From Prosopocoilus inquinatus (taxonomy: Eukaryota > Arthropoda > Insecta > Coleoptera > Lucanidae), in NCBI GenBank assembly GCA_036172665.1, contig CM069869.1:1860001-1924000 (forward strand): a DNA stretch of 64,000 nt. Reading direction: 5' to 3'. Both the position numbers and the translations under genes were made by a program. Position 1 is the stretch's first letter; the number at the start of each line of letters is the position of its first letter. Positions 34,746-45,983 of this stretch are shown one piece after another. A model generated the notes under the pieces. The model had not been told where the DNA came from, did no database searches, and was given only the letters and a program-made list of their open reading frames with translations.

Positions 34746-37083
34746 TGCGTGTTAGTTCCTGAGTACTTTCAGCAACCACGTGTGGTGCAGGTTTGCTTTA
34801 GTAAGGCCGTGATACTGCCTTCCGCGTTTTGACGCCGTTTGATATCAAGACTCCTATTGGTTCTAAATGGTCACGCTATGTTGCGTTACGCTACGTTCTG
34901 TGTTCTAATTGGCCGCCGTTTTGGTTGATCGAGTCTTGTTCCCGTTTTTGTCAAGTTTTCTCATGAAGGTATTCAATGCGCGATAGTTGGTATAAGTAAC
35001 GCAACTGAAGTTCGACTTTTCCACGAGTGGCAGCGCTACTCCGTGTCATTTGATTGTGACTGACAGATGGATGATTTAAATTACGAAATCGTAGGGTGCC
35101 CATCTGTTTGTTCTTTTGTTTATTGTATGATAGCACATGACGTAAATATCCCGGCAGACGTTTGTGCACCAGATTAATATTTTTCCGTGCAATTCAAGTT
35201 TAGTTTAACGTAAGTAAAGTGGATTATTGGTTCACAATTTATGTAGACCAGTATTGATCTGATTGAACCTCTCTTATTATTTAAGTTAAACATATTTAGT
35301 AATAATACTTATTTTCTGGAAGCGTACGTTAGTTTGTTTTAAGACCGACAGGCTACTAACGTCCTTATGTAACTTAACATTATAAAATATTCAAAATGTG
35401 CAATTTACGAACAGGGAAATGCTTTATACTCGACTCTGACTGAATTATATCTTATTATACTTACCTATGTCACCTCTATCCACGTTTTAAGAAAATATTG
35501 TTGACCCGTTTACGTCGATAACTTGTACGTACAGGCCGTTTCCTATCGACGATGAGATTTTTTTTGAATTATTTTCCATTTTTCTCTGTGCAAATATTTT
35601 AACCTTTGTAACACAAACAACTCAGTTCCAGAAACAGTTGAAATAGCTCAATCCTTTCAAAACTTCGAAAACGGTGCGCGCATTCCAAGCGGTTGCCGTA
35701 TAATGCGGAAAATTTCGTAGGCGCTTTTGCGGTAACAACTTCCCTTTGTAAACAAATACAACGTTTTCCCGTCTTATTTGCTTTAGCCGGCGGGCTCTTT
35801 GCACGGCACAAACACCTCATTTCGCTTATTAAAACCTATTTTTAAACGTCCGTCCATGGAAATTCGGATGGATGGCATCGAGCGCTCGCCACTCGAGAAC
35901 AGAAACACTTTGACTTTTCTGGAAAAAGTTAGCGAAAAATTTCCACGATGTGCCGCACACATACTTTACAACTGCAAAAATAAATCCATACATTTCTATT
36001 ATCGTTCTAGAATTCTCTCATACGCCCAAATCATTCTGGAAATTTGCTATCAGCTAGTTAACTAGAAGTTACCATGTCTCCTCATCAATAAACAAATTCA
36101 ATATGCAGACGGATTTGGAAGGCGTATCTTCTCGATAAAATATATATGTATGGTATTTTCAATCTGATCATCATAACAAACAAGCGGCTAAGCAACCATA
36201 GACAGGAATTTTGAATTTGTTATTAAATAGACTTTTAATTCTGACAGTACGATATCACTTCTCTAATCAGTACACCCTCGTACTTACTAAAACTCACAAG
36301 GACAACGAATAAAAAAATGTTTCGAATATTGATTATACCTCAGCTCACACTTTTCGTGAGCGTGCTTTGGAAAAATGTTACGGACATAAAATACTAGTCA
36401 ACAAAAGTTGACAATAACAAGAAAATCATTAAAGTTAGGAAACTTAGCTGTAAACGTAAGTAATTCACTTCAGACGACGTCTATTGTGTATAACTCGATT
36501 ATTCACACGAGTCAATTTTTGCAATTTATTGGCCGTGTTGCTCAATCACCGTGTCTCCTTTTTAGCTCTGGTAACTTCAGGAGACTTCCAGAAGTTATGC
36601 GCCGGCTGAAGTATCGCTCACACAATTTAAGATTTAACATCGATAACCGCGCGCGGAAAGTTAATCGCATTGTTTCCAGGCCATCTGTTTCGAGACGGGA
36701 ATCGTTGCGGTTACGTCGGATGCACATTTATTGAAGTAAGCTTTAAAATATCTCTTATTTTTTTATTCTCGTCTTGTAACTTAAAAAAAAAACTCAGATT
36801 TAGACAGACGTTGTAAAAAAACTTTCGTGCTTTTAGAATATGGTGAACAAAACCTCGAAGCTAATAAACTAGAACTTAAAATATCCCAAATACAACGTGT
36901 CACAGAAACAAGTACATTAATTTGAACTGACAATAAAACTCGTCCAGAGTAACACCTTTTTTAAATACAATTTTTCTGTGAACGTTCTAGGTATCGAGTT
37001 AAAATTATTTAAAAATTTGCTAAAAATGTCACTGTCCGCCACTGGAGATTATACAATATTGCTGTACCATGACTGTTGCCTAG
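34746..37083. other. No gene recognised
   Basis: Short frames only (for example those at 35599-36065 and 36408-36734 on either strand) without recognisable domains or splice logic. Confidence 0.4.
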
Positions 37084-38032
37084 CAATGGGTGTTCCTTTA
37101 CTGTGTGCAAATATTTAAATCTGCAATATATCACCATGAATGGCAATGATTGCACTCATATGTTCTTAACATAAATGTAACAGTTTTCGAGAGAAATGCA
37201 GTGGCAGATTTTCACTAAACCGTTTGAGAACTGCTGGCATAGCTAAAAGTGGAACGTGGACGCCTCTTCAATTACGACCCACAGCCCAAATAGACTAAGG
37301 TCAGTGCCTTTCTGGATCTCAACTCAAGTAGGAACGACGTAACTCAGCGCCGCTTCGATCAGCTGGTCCGTCGAAACGTTTACAATTTAAATAAACTTCA
37401 CTACAAGTAATTACAAGTTTAAGTATTAAATTAAAATCTAATGCAATTCAAGAAGCTGCGGTTCGTAATTGACGAACAAATTAAAAGCGAGGGACTAACA
37501 AATTGTAATTTCTCATTCCATATTATTTTCAAACGACTTATAAAAATTTTACATTTACTTTGTTTCCAAGGACCATAAGTAGTAACACTTTCATTGTTAG
37601 CAGCGAGATTGCAGCAAAAGTTGGTTTATGTAAAAGGGAGAAGGAAGAACATTTTTAACGCTCTTGCCTAATTGGTGCATACATTTTCGAATTTATTCGT
37701 CGATAGTTGATATCGTAAAACAAATAAATGTAACATTACTTCGCTCAGTTAATTAAAATTTTAAATAAAATTATTAATAAACGATATCAGTGATTGTTAT
37801 TGCGAAACTCTGCGTTGAACATCGAGTGCGGTATCGGTGGGCGTGTTCATACCGAAAGGAAGGCAAAGTTGACCTTCCTATCTTTCTCGCACATTTCAAC
37901 AGTTCGAAACAAGTGGTCTGTCAGAATTTGTTTGGCTATGATACGGTAGCCACCAAAAAATTCCCGCACAGAGTAGCATTTCGCATACTTATACTGAGGT
38001 TTTTTTATTTCCACACAGTAAAGAACACGCTG
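37084..38032 (-). mobile_element. Mariner-type MITE, copy C (inverted)
   Basis: In reverse orientation to copy B, it carries GGGTGTTCCTTTACTGTG at its left and AAGAACACGCTG/TA at its right, with the same interior in the same order. The left terminus is slightly eroded and lacks a clean TA. About 949 bp. Confidence 0.75.
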
Positions 38033-38179
38033 TATAATATTGATGAATCCGGGTCGACATTTAACGCTATCCAAACTAGTCTCCTCACTGTCTGCAACTC
38101 TCTGCACGTTGTCACTCTGACAAATGTGCGAACGTTCGGAATGCGACGATTCAGAAACCGTTCCAGGTAAATGCGTTGG

Positions 38180-38888
38180 AGTAAAACAGCATTGCTCTGG
38201 CTGTTACCATAAATTAATACAATACTAGTGCATTCATAATTTGAAAAAGTAGGCACTGTACAAAAAGAGCTATTTCAATTCAGACGCTTGAGAAAGGTGA
38301 CAGCAAATTATTTTCAAAAGTCATCTATTTGACAAACGACCGTTTCCAAGCAACTTAAAAAATGAAAATACTGCCCATTCTTAGAACCTGTGATTAGAAC
38401 AATACCTACGGACTCGTTAATTTATAGGGGGAAAAATAGAAAAAAAAAAAAATTGGAGATTTGGAAAAAATGATATGGAGAAAAATTGTTTAATTTGACG
38501 AGTTAATATACTTATTTCTGTGACACCCAGTATAATTAAACTGATAATGTCATTTACTTACAACAAATGTTTAATTAGTTCTATTAGTTTTTCTTGACGG
38601 AAGTTACCACTTTGGGGCGGGTTAATTTGTCGACATCCACCGATGGAAAAGTTTGGCCGATTTTGTGTTTGTATATTTGAGTTTAGAAGAAATGTATGTA
38701 TATTATAAATCTAATTTCTGTGTAGCTTTTACAGTAACTGATTCAATTATTTTAGAACAGGCGCTAATTTAGTAGTGATACTACCTTTTGAGTTAATATT
38801 ATTTGTTTACTTATTCGTTTCTTCTTTTTCTCCAGCCTTTCATTTACTTTTCTGCGAATAATTTTGTTTTATTCCTTTCCTGTATGTC
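38180..38888. other. No gene recognised
   Basis: AT-rich DNA with homopolymer runs; nothing identifiable. Confidence 0.4.
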
Positions 38889-39132
38889 TTAAGTTTCGTT
38901 TCTTTTTTTTACCTTTTACTCCTATCAGAATGTTAGCCTTTCACTTTTCATCTTTTACTTTACCCTTACGTATCCGAATTCATTTTAATACCGATTCATA
39001 ATGTAGTTTACTTCTACATTATGAATCGGTATTAAAATGAATTCGGATACGTAAGGGTAAAGTAAAAGATGAAAAGTGAAAGGCTAACATTCTGATAGGA
39101 GTAAAAGGTAAAAAAAAAGAAACGAAACTTAA
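38889..39132. repeat. Near-perfect 118-bp inverted repeat (palindrome)
   Basis: The arms 38889-39006 and 39014-39132 are reverse complements apart from a one-base difference in a T/A run, with a 7-nt spacer between them. There is no terminal-repeat or target-duplication signature around it. Such identity means either a very recent event (template switching) or a library/assembly artefact. Confidence 0.95.
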
Positions 39133-39625
39133 CTTTGGATATAAAGTAACTTTCGCCCCATGCGTTACCATAACAGGGCGAATTTAATTCCAAGTGTGTA
39201 TCTGATAAAGCAGACGTGTGCTCTCTCGTGCTTAATCAATAATATGTGAGACAACCTGTATAACCTAATTTGTAGGTGATGTCACGGTTTGTATAATCTA
39301 ATTTGTAAGTAATGTTACGGTTTGAAAAATCGCTTTCGCAAGCCACACTGTGTAAAGATTCGGTATGCAGAAATGCATGTAATTATAATTAGATCAAGGT
39401 TAGATTGCTGAGTCGGAATCATAGAACTATACTGATAAGTGGTGAAGCGCAGTTAATCTCGCGCTTTCATGCTTATGCGAACACACGGCGGAGTGTGCTC
39501 GTTATGTCACCCGATATATCGCTCACCATGACTTTAAGCTCTGAGAATTTTTCACCCGGCACACTTTGCTTGATGCAACGTTCATCTGCCGGAGATTGCG
39601 GATACTGCGATATGAAATCTAATTA

Positions 39626-40538
39626 AGGAGTGTGCACGAAAAAATCTGGCCATAAAAAATAAAACAAACCAGGAAATTTTGACAGTATTTATTACTTGAA
39701 ACTAAAATTTATTTAAACTCTAACATTGTTGCAACGTATTTAGATACTTATATTGTATATTTTTAAAGTCCATAACTAAAATTTCTAACTTTTGGTTTTA
39801 TAGTAGACATCAAATTTTGTACAGTGAAAGTAATAACATTTTCTGACGCCTTCTTTTTTTTGAAAATCAATAACATCTTTAGTAACATCTTTAGCATTTT
39901 CTTTAGGTTTTTTGAGGCTTTGCTTTACAATAGCCCAATATTTTTCGATATCCATTATTACACACTCTACTTTTGTAAGGAAATTCGTATAGAGTTTTCT
40001 AGCACGGGTCTTTGCCTTCTCATTTTGTTGTGCATCCCGATTTGGGACTTTTTGCACCTTGAATGTTTTCAATACGCATCTGTTTTTTACTTTTTGAACA
40101 TAAGACGAAGATGATTTGACTATTTTCGCCACATCTCTCACCGACAAGTTTGGATTCCGTCTGAAAGCTTCGATCACTTTTCTTTCCGTATTTCTACATC
40201 TGCACCTCGTTTTCTTCCGGATCCTTGCTGCCTATCTAGTGTCAAGCGTTCAGAGAAATTATTCAAAACGTTTGCAACTGTCGATTTCGAAATTTCTAGA
40301 CGTTTTCAAATTTCTCGAAATGACATTTCAGGATTTTCGTAATACCTGCGCAAGATATTTTGGCGGTTCTTGTATTCTTTTGATTTCATTTCAAAATAAC
40401 ACAACGAAAAAACATTGACACTACGTCTTATTGTTTCATATTAATGTAAACAAACAATTATTCCAAGGCCATCTTATTATTTGTGGTATAACACCAGCTA
40501 TCATATTTAAGTGGCAATATTTTTTCGTGCAGAGTCCT
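39626..40538 (-). mobile_element. Internally deleted Tc1-mariner element
   Basis: TA flanks it at 39624-39625 and 40539-40540. The ends are AGGAGTGTGCACGAAAAAAT and the near-complementary AGGACTCTGCACGAAAAAAT, with TIR similarity to about 28 bp (TGGCCA/TTGCCA). It is 913 bp, where full-length elements of this type are about 1.3 kb. It holds the start and the end of a transposase frame with the middle missing. Confidence 0.85.
39785..40389 (-). pseudogene. Mariner transposase (maT/IS630-like), frameshifted with central deletion
   Basis: Read from an ATG at 40389 downward, the N-terminal helix-turn-helix part (NILRRYYENPEMSFREI) hits a TGA and continues through ISKSTVANVLNNFSERL. It shifts frame at about 40180 into IEAFRRNPNLSVRDVAK and VQKVPNRDAQQNEKAKTRAR, the second helix-turn-helix. 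After VECVIMD, where the first catalytic Asp lies, the reading jumps to IEKYWAIVKQSLKK, which belongs to the C-terminal end of the family. The catalytic core between them is deleted. A further shift lies near 39850. It cannot encode a working enzyme. Confidence 0.75.
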
Positions 40539-40949
40539 TATTTCTTTCCATTAAGGGTGTTCGTTATTGCTTAACAAAGACTATACCTAATGCCCTACTT
40601 AAGTGGGAGAAAACTGCATGAAAAGGTTTGCATTGTCTCAGATGAAAGAATTTTATGCGTTGCTTTGAGTTATCTAATCAGTGGTCCTCATTAAAAGATA
40701 TAATTTATTTATTTTTTTAAGCAGTCAATATTTCTCAGTTTGAACTTAATTTCCCGAGAAGTTATTACACATACTTCACGGGTGTTTGTTTTTCTTTTCT
40801 AGTAATTAATTTAATCGTAGCCGAATTTTTTTTTATGTCTTAGTAATTGAAACTCTGTGTCTGAACAAGTTGGTGAATTTAAAGATTAATTCATGTTACG
40901 CATAAACAAATTCAAACCAGTCATATTTCAGAAAAATAAGATTAGAGTA

Positions 40950-41513
40950 AAGTCGGCATATATGGAATACCCATTCTTTGGGCCGTCATAAATTCTGAAC
41001 AAAATACTCAGATATTTTAATTAAAAATACTTTATGACGTTTTCCAGCGGTTCTATATAATAAATTTAAGAAATGCATATTTTTTGGGAAAATTCTGTAA
41101 CAAATTATAAAAACTGAATTTTTATGTGATTTAAAATGGCGGGTAATATGGAATAGTCAGTTGTGGTGCTATGAAATAAGGGAAAATATGCAACACTTTG
41201 AATTAATAAAGTGTAATATCAACTATTTTATTAAACTATAGTATAACAAACTAACTTTGGTGTAAAAATACTTTTACTTTAAAAAAATACGCCAAAATAC
41301 GTTTTTCTGGTACCGCGCGAAAACTTCTAAAACGATAAATTCACAAAATCATGTACTGTAAAATTATGCAATCTTACCGGCTGAGAACCTCTGTAGTAGT
41401 GACCTACAATACCGAAACTCTTGTTAATGCCAGAGTCGTTTAACAGATGGTGTTTCTTATTTAAAAAAATACCGGGTATTCCATTAGCCGCTCTATTCCA
41501 TATATGCCAACTT
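40950..41513. mobile_element. 564-bp MITE with TA duplication
   Basis: The inverted ends are AAGTCGGCATATATGGAATA and the complement of AAGTTGGCATATATGGAATA, one mismatch in 20 bp. TA lies on both sides (40948-40949 and 41514-41515). The interior is AT-rich and non-coding. It is unrelated in sequence to the 0.94-kb MITE family. Confidence 0.8.
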
Positions 41514-41515
41514 TA

Positions 41516-42239
41516 TTATTTGTTTTGCAAAACAAATTCTCACCCCGTTACCCCAAGTTTAAGAAAAATCTTTAAAACTGCAGATTAAAATCGTTATTAT
41601 ACCGAGCAATTTTTTTTTTTTTTAGAAAACAATACAATAATTTTTTTTTTATTTAATACCGAATCACCTTCTCTCTCCGAAACCCCTTTTTTGTTTTATT
41701 TAACGCTACGATTTTATTGATATTTATTTGTTTTGTCAATTTGAGTTAATTTTGTTTCTTTTTAAAAAAAATTGTTAATTTATCAAATTTCTATCAGTTT
41801 GAATACAAATAAAAATTGTTCATATGAAAATTAATGTTATTTATAGAATTCTTTTCTTTTACATTTTATTTAATAGTTTTCTTGTATTTAAAATTTTCTA
41901 AAGTGTTTGTAAATCAAATTTTTACGTCTTTCTTAACATACTGTTATATTTAAAAATTTTGGGCATTTTTCCATTTTGAAAAAGTCCAAGGAGAGCAGAA
42001 AGAAAAAAGACAATTCTGAAAATACAGGTAAACCGCAATTCGAGTAACCGTGGAAAACAAATTGGCAAATCGATTTCGATCGTTTTTTGGTTAAACCAGT
42101 TTACGCTCGAACAAAGAAATTGAAATTCGAATTTCTACGGTTTGTTTTAAAAAATTGGGGACAAAAGAGGATGAAAATTGGTTTTCCAACCCCAGTCCGT
42201 ACGGCCCTTACATATTTAATATGTTGAGATAACTTTTAT
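41516..42239. other. No gene recognised
   Basis: AT-rich, with long poly-T runs near 41610 and 41640. No motif-bearing frame. Confidence 0.4.
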
Positions 42240-42560
42240 TACCATCTTCACCGCTGCATAATCGTATTTTTATAACTTAAATTGAATCCCATGTCTTCGA
42301 TCTAATTTTATGGCGCAAACTGATTTTTATACATCACCGAACACTCCTGCAATAAATCCTTTTACGACTTCGCTGTTTCAGCATTATAATTGCCTTAACT
42401 TTCATCGGCCCAGAGTCTGTATTTTTTGCGTTGATTTCATCATTATTTGCAATTAATTGTCCGCAGCTGCATTTCATTAGGTTTCGTGGGAATTAAATTG
42501 AATGTTTATTCTAAACGTAGAGACTGGTTGTTAAACTCGGCATCGTCGCTTCAGGTTTTT
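42240..42560. repeat. Diverged copy of the dispersed repeat at 121-1030
   Basis: It shares in order TGCAATAAATCCTT, a CATTATAATTGCCTTAA-like block, TTTTTTGCGTTGATTTC, GGGAATTAAATTGA and ATTCTAAACGTAGAGA with the tandem pair at the left end of the window. Confidence 0.6.
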
Positions 42561-42904
42561 GTGTCATCTTGTTCCTGCGAAGTACGTTTTTTGTCCACTT
42601 GATATTTCAACGGAATTATAGCCCGTCTAGAAAGTATCCGGAATAAATATAACACAGTTCTAACTTTGAACATGAATTTATATTGAACGAGTAACAATTT
42701 TCGAGAAGCACAACTACTGTTATTTACTTATACAATGGCCGTTTAACTCTAAATATGTCGTTAGGCGTGTGGAGAGACCAGAAACCAAGCTGGTGTGATG
42801 GTGTCCCAAGCCTGTAAAATCGTGTTTACTTCGAGAAACTATTCGTTCTATTTCAATTTTCATTAATGCTCTATCGGACCCGAGTCTGGTCAACCTGCTG
42901 GCCT

Positions 42905-43325
42905 TGGAATTCTTTCAGTTTGTTGTTTTTGTAACCATGTTCTTGTATACGCATATGTGTAGCATCACGCACTGTCCTGCTGAAACCGTCATGCCTCAAA
43001 ATACAATACGCGAGTTATTTTTAGAGAAATACAGATCGTTTCCGAACACACTTGTATTCTTCGTTGATTTCGAAATCGGCTGGCCAATTTTTGAAACTCT
43101 AGACGAAGATTTTGCCTCCTACATAAAACGATCATTGTTCCCACAAATCTTACACGGTCTCCTTGAAGCTGATCTGTGCTCCATTCTCGTCCCATTTTTT
43201 ATCCTCCTTAAAACTTCATAAATTGCATTTTTTCCGAGATTAGTTAGTCGAACCAGTTTCTTAGCATTTCGAACATTTCTTTTGTATAAAAATTTCAGCA
43301 ATTTTCTTTTTGCTAACCGCGACAC
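42905..43325 (-). pseudogene. Tc1-like transposase N-terminal remnant
   Basis: The reverse strand reads a first helix-turn-helix (NVRNAKKLVRLTNLGKNAIY, then KNGTRMEHRSASRRPCKICG). It then shifts frame to LRLEFQKLASRFRNQRRIQV and CSETICISLKITRVLYF, resembling the second helix-turn-helix and linker of Tc1/Tc3 transposases. An EHGYKNN-like stretch follows near 42935. Frameshifts occur near 43120 and 43000. No catalytic domain is seen. The stretch at 42610-42905 may be the eroded remainder of the element. Confidence 0.6.
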
Positions 43326-43489
43326 TACCGTTTAGAAACCACCCACTCAATTAGCGATAATGTTTCACATATTTATTTATTATTTATTTATTTTTGACTA
43401 GTATAAGAGATGTGGGACCATGTATGTATTGAAATTTTTATTTTCTGGATGCTCTCTAGATGTCCACGTATGACATTGGTTCTTCTTAA

Positions 43490-43832
43490 CATCATATCAT
43501 ACTTGGTTGGCTTTAGTTTATATCACATTGGTTTTGATTCGTCCAAACTCTTCCTTTCCTATTTTGGGGCGAAGCTTTGTGGCATGGTGTGTTTCGTGTG
43601 GGGGCTGCAGCCTCATAAATGCCTATAGACCGTAGCGAAAGAAGCACGTTTGTTTATATATCGACTTGTGTTGATACTCGGAGAGGTTTCCTGCAGTTGT
43701 ACGACTTCTTACGAGGAATTAATCTGGTGCCGTGGTGGATCAAAAACTCGTTAGAGTTTGCCCCAGCTTGTCCCCTTTATTACTACGTACAGGAATGTTT
43801 GCAATTGTTGCTCTTAACATCATCTTATACTT
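43490..43832 (+). repeat. Tandem repeat monomer 1 (about 335 bp)
   Basis: It starts CATACTTGGTTGGCTTTAGT and ends in AACATCATCTTATACTT, where the next monomer begins. Its sequence matches 45984-46380 through many blocks (GGGGCTGCAGCC, GAGAGGTTTCCTGCAGT, TTTATTACTACG). The second monomer is separated from it by a MULE inserted at the junction. Confidence 0.75.
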
Positions 43833-43955
43833 GGTATCGCGACAAAAGGACGCGGAAATTTGGACGCGGGATAAAAGGACGCGGGAAAAAGGACGCGGGA
43901 AAAAAGGACGCGTACGAAAAAAGGACGCGTACGAAAAAAGGACGCGGGACAAAAG
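43833..43955 (+). repeat. Left TIR of the MULE, GGACGCG repeats
   Basis: About eight tandem variants of GGACGCG followed by A-rich linkers, mirrored at 45865-45983. GC-rich cores alternating with poly-A make it a likely array of transposase-binding sites (inference). Confidence 0.85.
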
Positions 43956-44208
43956 GACTAATTGTAATAATCAACAAATTTCTGATAAGTGCGCTCCGTA
44001 TGATGCTTGCAGATAAGCGTTCTTACGCTAATTAGTTCTTGGTATTTCAGACTTTCTCTTTAACTATTCAATTACTTACGCTAATGATAATTTAATAATA
44101 AATAATTGATGATGCTAATTTCACTTTACGTTAATGATTTGGGGAATAAGGGCTAGAAAAGGTCATTAAGAACTCATTATTCATAATAGTCCTTGAAGGT
44201 ATATATTT

Positions 44209-45669
44209 ATGTTGCACTGGAAAAAGTACATACATTTTACAAATAGACATCAGTCTGTAAAGATGGCATTAGCGTTTGTAAAAAGCCAAAAAGGTAATAA
44301 CCTGTTACTTTACGATGGATTTCTCCACAAAAAGGAGCGAGTAATTGGAGAAAAAATTATTTGGAAATGTGCTAGTTATAATAAGTGTAAATGTCCGGGA
44401 AGAGTCCATACCGTTGGGAATGAAGTCGCAAAAAATGCAGCCCACAACCACGTTGCTGATGCTGCGAAGCGTGAATCAAAAGAAGCCTGTAATCGCATGA
44501 AGGAAATTGCAAAACAAGTAGAACTCTCCACTCAAGCTGTAGTAGCTGACATGTCACAGGGACTTTCTTTAGCTGCTGCAGGACAACTTCCTTCAGTTTC
44601 ATCTCTTAAGAAAACGGTGCAACGAGTACGTAAGCAGATAGGAGGTACGCCGGCAAATCCCAGGAGTTTGGCAGATCTTGTGCTGCCTGAGGAATATACA
44701 AGAAATAACAATGGTGAACCGTTTCTATTATTTGATAGTGGTCCAGAAGAACAACGGATATTGGTATTTTCGACTGAGAGAAATTTGACGTTCATGGAAC
44801 AGTGTGATCATTGGTATGCAGATGGAACATTTACATCAACTCCAGTATTGTTTGGTCAATTGTATACCATTCATGGGGTGCAGTACAGTAATGTGATACC
44901 AACTGTGTTTGCTCTTCTACCAAATAAAACACAGGAAACGTATACTCGCCTGTTTCGACAATTAAAGGTATTAAAACCGGGCCTACGACCTCTAACAATC
45001 ATGGTGGACTTTGAAAGAGCCGCAATGAACGCTCTACAAGCTGAATTTCCAAATGTCAGAATCCGCGGTTTTTTCTTTCACTACACACAGTGCATTTGGA
45101 GACAAATTCAAGGTACAGGATTGCAAACCAGATACAACAACAATGCCGACTTCGCCCTTCATTTAAGACAATTGGCAGCTCTTGCTTTTGTTCCGGAGAA
45201 CCACGTTGTCGAAGTGTACGAGGAGTTGCTCGATAGCAACTTTTACATAGAAAACGAGCATGTACTGCTGCCACTGATAAATTATTTCGAAGATACCTGG
45301 ATAGGGAGATTGGATAGAAGAAGACAACGAAGACAACCTCTCTTTCCTACAAATTTGTGGGTCTGTTATGAGATGGTAGAAGAAGATATACCACGAACCA
45401 ATAATGCTGTTGAAGGATGGCACAATAGCTTTTCATCTGTAATCAACGCTGCACACCCTAATATATGGAAGTTTATTAATTCATTAAAAAAAGAAGATAG
45501 TTTAAGTGTGTTAAAAATAGAACAATACATCTCGGGAAATTTACCTCCCCGTAAAAAAATATATAAAGACACAGCAAACAGGATTAAAGTTGTTGTTGCC
45601 GATTTCGCTAACAGGCCAAATTTAGAATATTTGAGAGGCATTGCACACAATTTTCAATTGCAAATTTAA
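44209..45669 (+). CDS. FLYWCH zinc finger / MULE transposase, 486 aa, intact
   Basis: Residues about 20-85 form a FLYWCH-type finger: FVKSQKGNNLLLYDGFLH, WKCASYNKCKCPGR and the His pair in AAHNHVADA. A linker of about 100 residues follows. The MULE catalytic domain then shows D in WYADGTFTSTP (first Asp), D in IMVDFERAAMNAL (second Asp), the CIWRQIQ block and a C-terminal E in NNAVEGWHNSF. No internal stop or frameshift exists. It would bind the GGACGCG-repeat TIRs and mobilise the element. The ATG at 44209 is the first in frame; an ATG at 44263 is an alternative start. FLYWCH proteins of animals are thought to derive from such transposases. Confidence 0.9.
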   Translation: MLHWKKYIHFTNRHQSVKMALAFVKSQKGNNLLLYDGFLHKKERVIGEKIIWKCASYNKCKCPGRVHTVGNEVAKNAAHNHVADAAKRESKEACNRMKEIAKQVELSTQAVVADMSQGLSLAAAGQLPSVSSLKKTVQRVRKQIGGTPANPRSLADLVLPEEYTRNNNGEPFLLFDSGPEEQRILVFSTERNLTFMEQCDHWYADGTFTSTPVLFGQLYTIHGVQYSNVIPTVFALLPNKTQETYTRLFRQLKVLKPGLRPLTIMVDFERAAMNALQAEFPNVRIRGFFFHYTQCIWRQIQGTGLQTRYNNNADFALHLRQLAALAFVPENHVVEVYEELLDSNFYIENEHVLLPLINYFEDTWIGRLDRRRQRRQPLFPTNLWVCYEMVEEDIPRTNNAVEGWHNSFSSVINAAHPNIWKFINSLKKEDSLSVLKIEQYISGNLPPRKKIYKDTANRIKVVVADFANRPNLEYLRGIAHNFQLQI

Positions 45670-45864
45670 TATTAAAAAAACTTATTAACAATATAAAAAC
45701 AAAAAAAATTAAAAATCAAAACAAAAATCAAAACAAAAAAATTAAAACAATTAAAAAATTTAAAAATGTGGAAACACGCCAGCTTTTTACGCTGCCAGTC
45801 CTAAGCCTGGATAAAGTGTGAAGGCACTTCTGTATGTTTAAATTAGTTCAAGCGCAAAAAAGCC
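45670..45864. other. MULE 3' untranslated region, AAAAATC/AAAACA-rich
   Basis: An A-rich run of repeated AAAATCAAAACAAAAA-like units follows directly on the transposase stop. A possible polyadenylation signal is not distinct. Confidence 0.4.
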
Positions 45865-45983
45865 GATTGCGGTGCGTCCTTTTCATACGCGTCTTTTTGT
45901 CGCATGCGTCCTTTTTTTCGCGTCCTTTTTGCCGCGTCTTTTTGTCCCGCGTCCAAATATCCGCGTCTTTTTGTCGTATATCC
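45865..45983 (-). repeat. Right TIR of the MULE
   Basis: CGCGTCC/CGCGTCT repeats with T-rich linkers, the complement of the left TIR pattern. It differs from the left TIR in unit order, as is usual for repeat-built TIRs. Confidence 0.85.

Larger units (their letters stand above)
43833..45983 (+). mobile_element. Autonomous MULE (FLYWCH-type) element
   Basis: The 9-bp duplication CTTATACTT lies at 43824-43832 and 45984-45992. The ends are GGTATCGCGACAAAAGGACG and, read inward from the right, GGATATACGACAAAAAGACG. The TIRs of about 120 bp are built from repeats of GGACGCGNGANAAAA. A single intact transposase frame fills the interior. At 2151 bp it appears complete and potentially self-sufficient. 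It belongs to the Mutator-like superfamily; similarity to the insect Phantom-type MULEs is likely but unproven. Confidence 0.9.

Noticed and set aside
44372..45650. Minus-strand frames within the MULE transposase
   Set aside because: They are shadows of the intact plus-strand transposase and have no domains.
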